Made by a program: the position numbers and the translations under genes. From Candidatus Zhuqueibacterota bacterium (lineage in GTDB: Bacteria > Zhuqueibacterota > Zhuqueibacteria > Oceanimicrobiales > Oceanimicrobiaceae), in NCBI GenBank assembly GCA_029262005.1, contig JAJDAG010000191.1, forward strand, positions 1-64,000: a DNA stretch of 64,000 bases. Direction: 5' to 3'. The notes under the pieces are model-generated. The model was not told the DNA's origin, made no database searches, and saw only the letters and a program-made list of their open reading frames with translations. Of the stretch, positions 62,101-64,000 are shown in pieces (within the stretch, counting starts at the first letter, position 1; each line of letters begins with the position of its first letter).

Positions 62101-64000
62101 GTCTTTCCAAACTCGCTACGGCCTGTATGTTTGTGATAAAACTATTTATTCCGGGTAGATTATTGTAATACCTGTCGGCTGCATGCTCTGACCACCGCGG
62201 ATGCTTGGTAACAAAACCACTGCCCAGAACATCCTTTGCCCGCAAGACATAATTGCCGGTTTTGGGCGAAACGAACTGTGCCCGCCACCGCTTGCTCTCT
62301 GGCCAATCCATTGCCAAATCACTCAGAGAATGGCTCACCGTTAATTTGTTTCGAGAAAAATAATCAGAATCAACCAAACGTTTATTTCCAAAAAATACGG
62401 AATTCAAGACGTCTCCGGAGCCGCCGCCAAACATGGGCTTCTTGCGTTTAACCTCCATTGCGAGATGATTGTCAACAAAAGTGCAATGAGCAATCCGCGC
62501 GTGCGACAAATCTTTGATGGAAATACCAATATCACAACCCAGGAACAAATTATTGAAAATTGTCGGACTGGAATTCTCACCAACACTGATGGCTTTATCT
62601 GCAACCCGTTCGAACCGATTGTTGCGGATTTCCAGAGTGCTGCCGGACATGTCTATGCCATCGCCGTAAATGTCCGTAAACAGGCAATTTTCTATTGTGC
62701 CGGTACCGAAGTCAATATCGATGGCATCGCTGTCATTCCGGGTGAATGTACAGAAGCGCATTTCAATGTGTCCATTTTTTAAATTGACACCATCCTCACT
62801 AATCATGTTTGAAAAACTACTGTGTTCCAGCAGTAAATTTCCCTCATGCACCGCGAATCCGCCACTAAAAAGAACACCGTTAATTTGAGCCTGGCTACCG
62901 TCGCTGAAATCAACATACTTTAACACAACGGTTTCAGAAGGGCGCAGCACGGCGACTGAGCCAAAAGGCTTTCCTGAAGCATCGCCATGAATGTGAATTC
63001 GTTGTTCCTTTGTGCCCTCGGCAAAAAAGCCACCATAACACAGAATTTTCGTCCTGGGAGCAAGCGTAATGTCAGCCCCTGGTTTGATGACGACGGTCAC
63101 GCCATGCGGCACGATGATATCACCAGAGAACAAAACCTTACCTCTGAGAACCACGGTGTTTGGCCGGGATTCATCCACACCAAATTCAGGGTGTGCAGCC
63201 AGAAACTCATCGCGTGAAAAAAACGGCGCGTCCAGATCAAAAGGGTCAGAATTGTCGAAAGCAGTGATGCCGGTATAGTTCGGCGGCAGTGGTTTGGTTT
63301 GATTGATAAATGCAGACGGAATCTTGTAACCCGTGACTTCGTTCTGCGCAACAACTGTGATCTTTGGCGCCTTCCAAATGAGAGGATGCCTTTCCGCCGG
63401 CGTAAGCTTTCCTTTTAGAAAATAACGCCGACTGCTCGTTTTCGTATCAAAATACTCCCAGTATCTCCCATCAATTTCATCGCCGCCGTAAACAATCTCC
63501 GGTAGAATCTGTTCAGAAATTTGAAACTCGAGCGAGCCGTCACTACCGGCAGTTTTGCTAACGAAAAGTTTGTCGGCCTTATCCCATTTGCCATCGTTAT
63601 TTGAGTCTTCAAAAAGCTGATATTCACCGGAAAAAGACAATGAATCGCGCAATTGAATACTCTGCAATTCGACGCCATCAAAGTTGAGCACGCTCATTTC
63701 CAGGGCAGCCAGATCATCTGCCAGTAACCTGTAGGCAAAATTACAATCCGAATTATTCAAGACTTTATAGGTCCGATGGACATTGTATGCAAAAATCTTC
63801 CTGTGGTCATCCATCTTGTAGCCGTTTATAGGCGTGGTCAGAACATCAGCCCAGGCATAAGGACGAACGCTGTTGTGCAATTTGTCATATTTTTTCAATA
63901 AGCGCTGACCGCCGTCATCGATAAACCCCCAAAGCATGCGATTCCTTTGCAGCCGCAATTGTGGATCCTCCAGCATAGCGCGTTGCAAAACGTCCGGGCC
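62093..64000 (-). CDS. Large right-handed beta-helix protein, 5' end beyond the window
   Basis: The frame stays open to the right edge, so the N-terminus is missing; about 635 residues are visible. The first 110 residues are helical. An EF-hand-like calcium loop, DSNNDGKWDKAD, lies near 127-138. From about residue 290 the protein is a beta-helix with repeats such as CTFTRNDSDAIDIDFG, NCLFTDIYGDGIDMSG and NNRFERVADKAISVGE. It resembles surface or periplasmic NosD/pectate-lyase-fold proteins. It overlaps the ATP-grasp gene by 8 bp. The missing start may carry a signal peptide or a kinase domain. Confidence 0.75.
   Translation of the reverse strand, partial: GPDVLQRAMLEDPQLRLQRNRMLWGFIDDGGQRLLKKYDKLHNSVRPYAWADVLTTPINGYKMDDHRKIFAYNVHRTYKVLNNSDCNFAYRLLADDLAALEMSVLNFDGVELQSIQLRDSLSFSGEYQLFEDSNNDGKWDKADKLFVSKTAGSDGSLEFQISEQILPEIVYGGDEIDGRYWEYFDTKTSSRRYFLKGKLTPAERHPLIWKAPKITVVAQNEVTGYKIPSAFINQTKPLPPNYTGITAFDNSDPFDLDAPFFSRDEFLAAHPEFGVDESRPNTVVLRGKVLFSGDIIVPHGVTVVIKPGADITLAPRTKILCYGGFFAEGTKEQRIHIHGDASGKPFGSVAVLRPSETVVLKYVDFSDGSQAQINGVLFSGGFAVHEGNLLLEHSSFSNMISEDGVNLKNGHIEMRFCTFTRNDSDAIDIDFGTGTIENCLFTDIYGDGIDMSGSTLEIRNNRFERVADKAISVGENSSPTIFNNLFLGCDIGISIKDLSHARIAHCTFVDNHLAMEVKRKKPMFGGGSGDVLNSVFFGNKRLVDSDYFSRNKLTVSHSLSDLAMDWPESKRWRAQFVSPKTGNYVLRAKDVLGSGFVTKHPRWSEHAADRYYNNLPGINSFITNIQAVASLERHE

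Overview
This 64-kb window comes from a bacterium with an outer membrane and a large investment in surface polysaccharides. Every gene I can support, about 52 protein genes and one RNA gene, lies on the minus strand, so the window reads from right to left. The long SecA with a C-terminal zinc motif, the UpxY-type NusG paralogue, the reduced mannose-type PTS beside hprK and hpf, and the AtuA-like/acyl-CoA genes would fit a deep-branching FCB-group lineage (Calditrichota/KSB1-like). That placement is inference; no 16S rRNA or other taxonomic marker is present.

Right block (about 44.6-64 kb): a Wzx/Wzy-type surface-glycan cluster. It has a flippase, an O-antigen polymerase/ligase-family membrane protein, two GT4 glycosyltransferases, two right-handed beta-helix proteins and an alginate-lyase-like secreted protein. 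It is unusually rich in phosphotransferase-like folds: an ATP-grasp enzyme, an HPr-kinase-like protein, two thymidylate-kinase-like proteins (one fused to a nucleotidyltransferase-like domain) and two APH-type kinases. One APH kinase is fused to a degenerate methyltransferase-like domain; the other sits directly after a stand-alone copy of that domain. This block is the best candidate for an undescribed system.

Centre-right (about 36-44.3 kb): a C4 zinc-ribbon protein, RNase P RNA (rnpB), recJ, an acyl-CoA carboxylase carboxyltransferase subunit, a split AtuA-like pair and a GlmU-like uridylyltransferase. Centre (about 30-36 kb): acyl-CoA catabolism, with crotonase, two acyl-CoA dehydrogenases, a metallo-beta-lactamase-fold hydrolase, a thiolase and 3-hydroxyacyl-CoA dehydrogenase. 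Housekeeping core (about 19-30 kb): ilvE-nusB-secA-smg-topA-xerC-hpf-hprK-EIIA-EIIB.

Left block (0.2-18.7 kb): a second exopolysaccharide/nonulosonic-acid operon. It opens with a small unknown protein, a UDP-sugar epimerase and a UpxY-like antiterminator, continues with an SLBB export protein and a Wzz/BY-kinase, and then carries sugar-nucleotide enzymes. These enzymes match the GDP-linked legionaminic-acid-like route (PtmE-like guanylyltransferase, LegB dehydratase, NeuC/LegG hydrolysing epimerase, NeuB/LegI synthase, NeuA/LegF CMP-transferase, PtmA-like SDR). The window shows no LegC aminotransferase or LegH acetyltransferase; instead there are two Gfo/Idh/MocA oxidoreductases and a further epimerase. 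The operon ends with an AsnB-type amidotransferase, a methyltransferase and an alpha/alpha-toroid protein.
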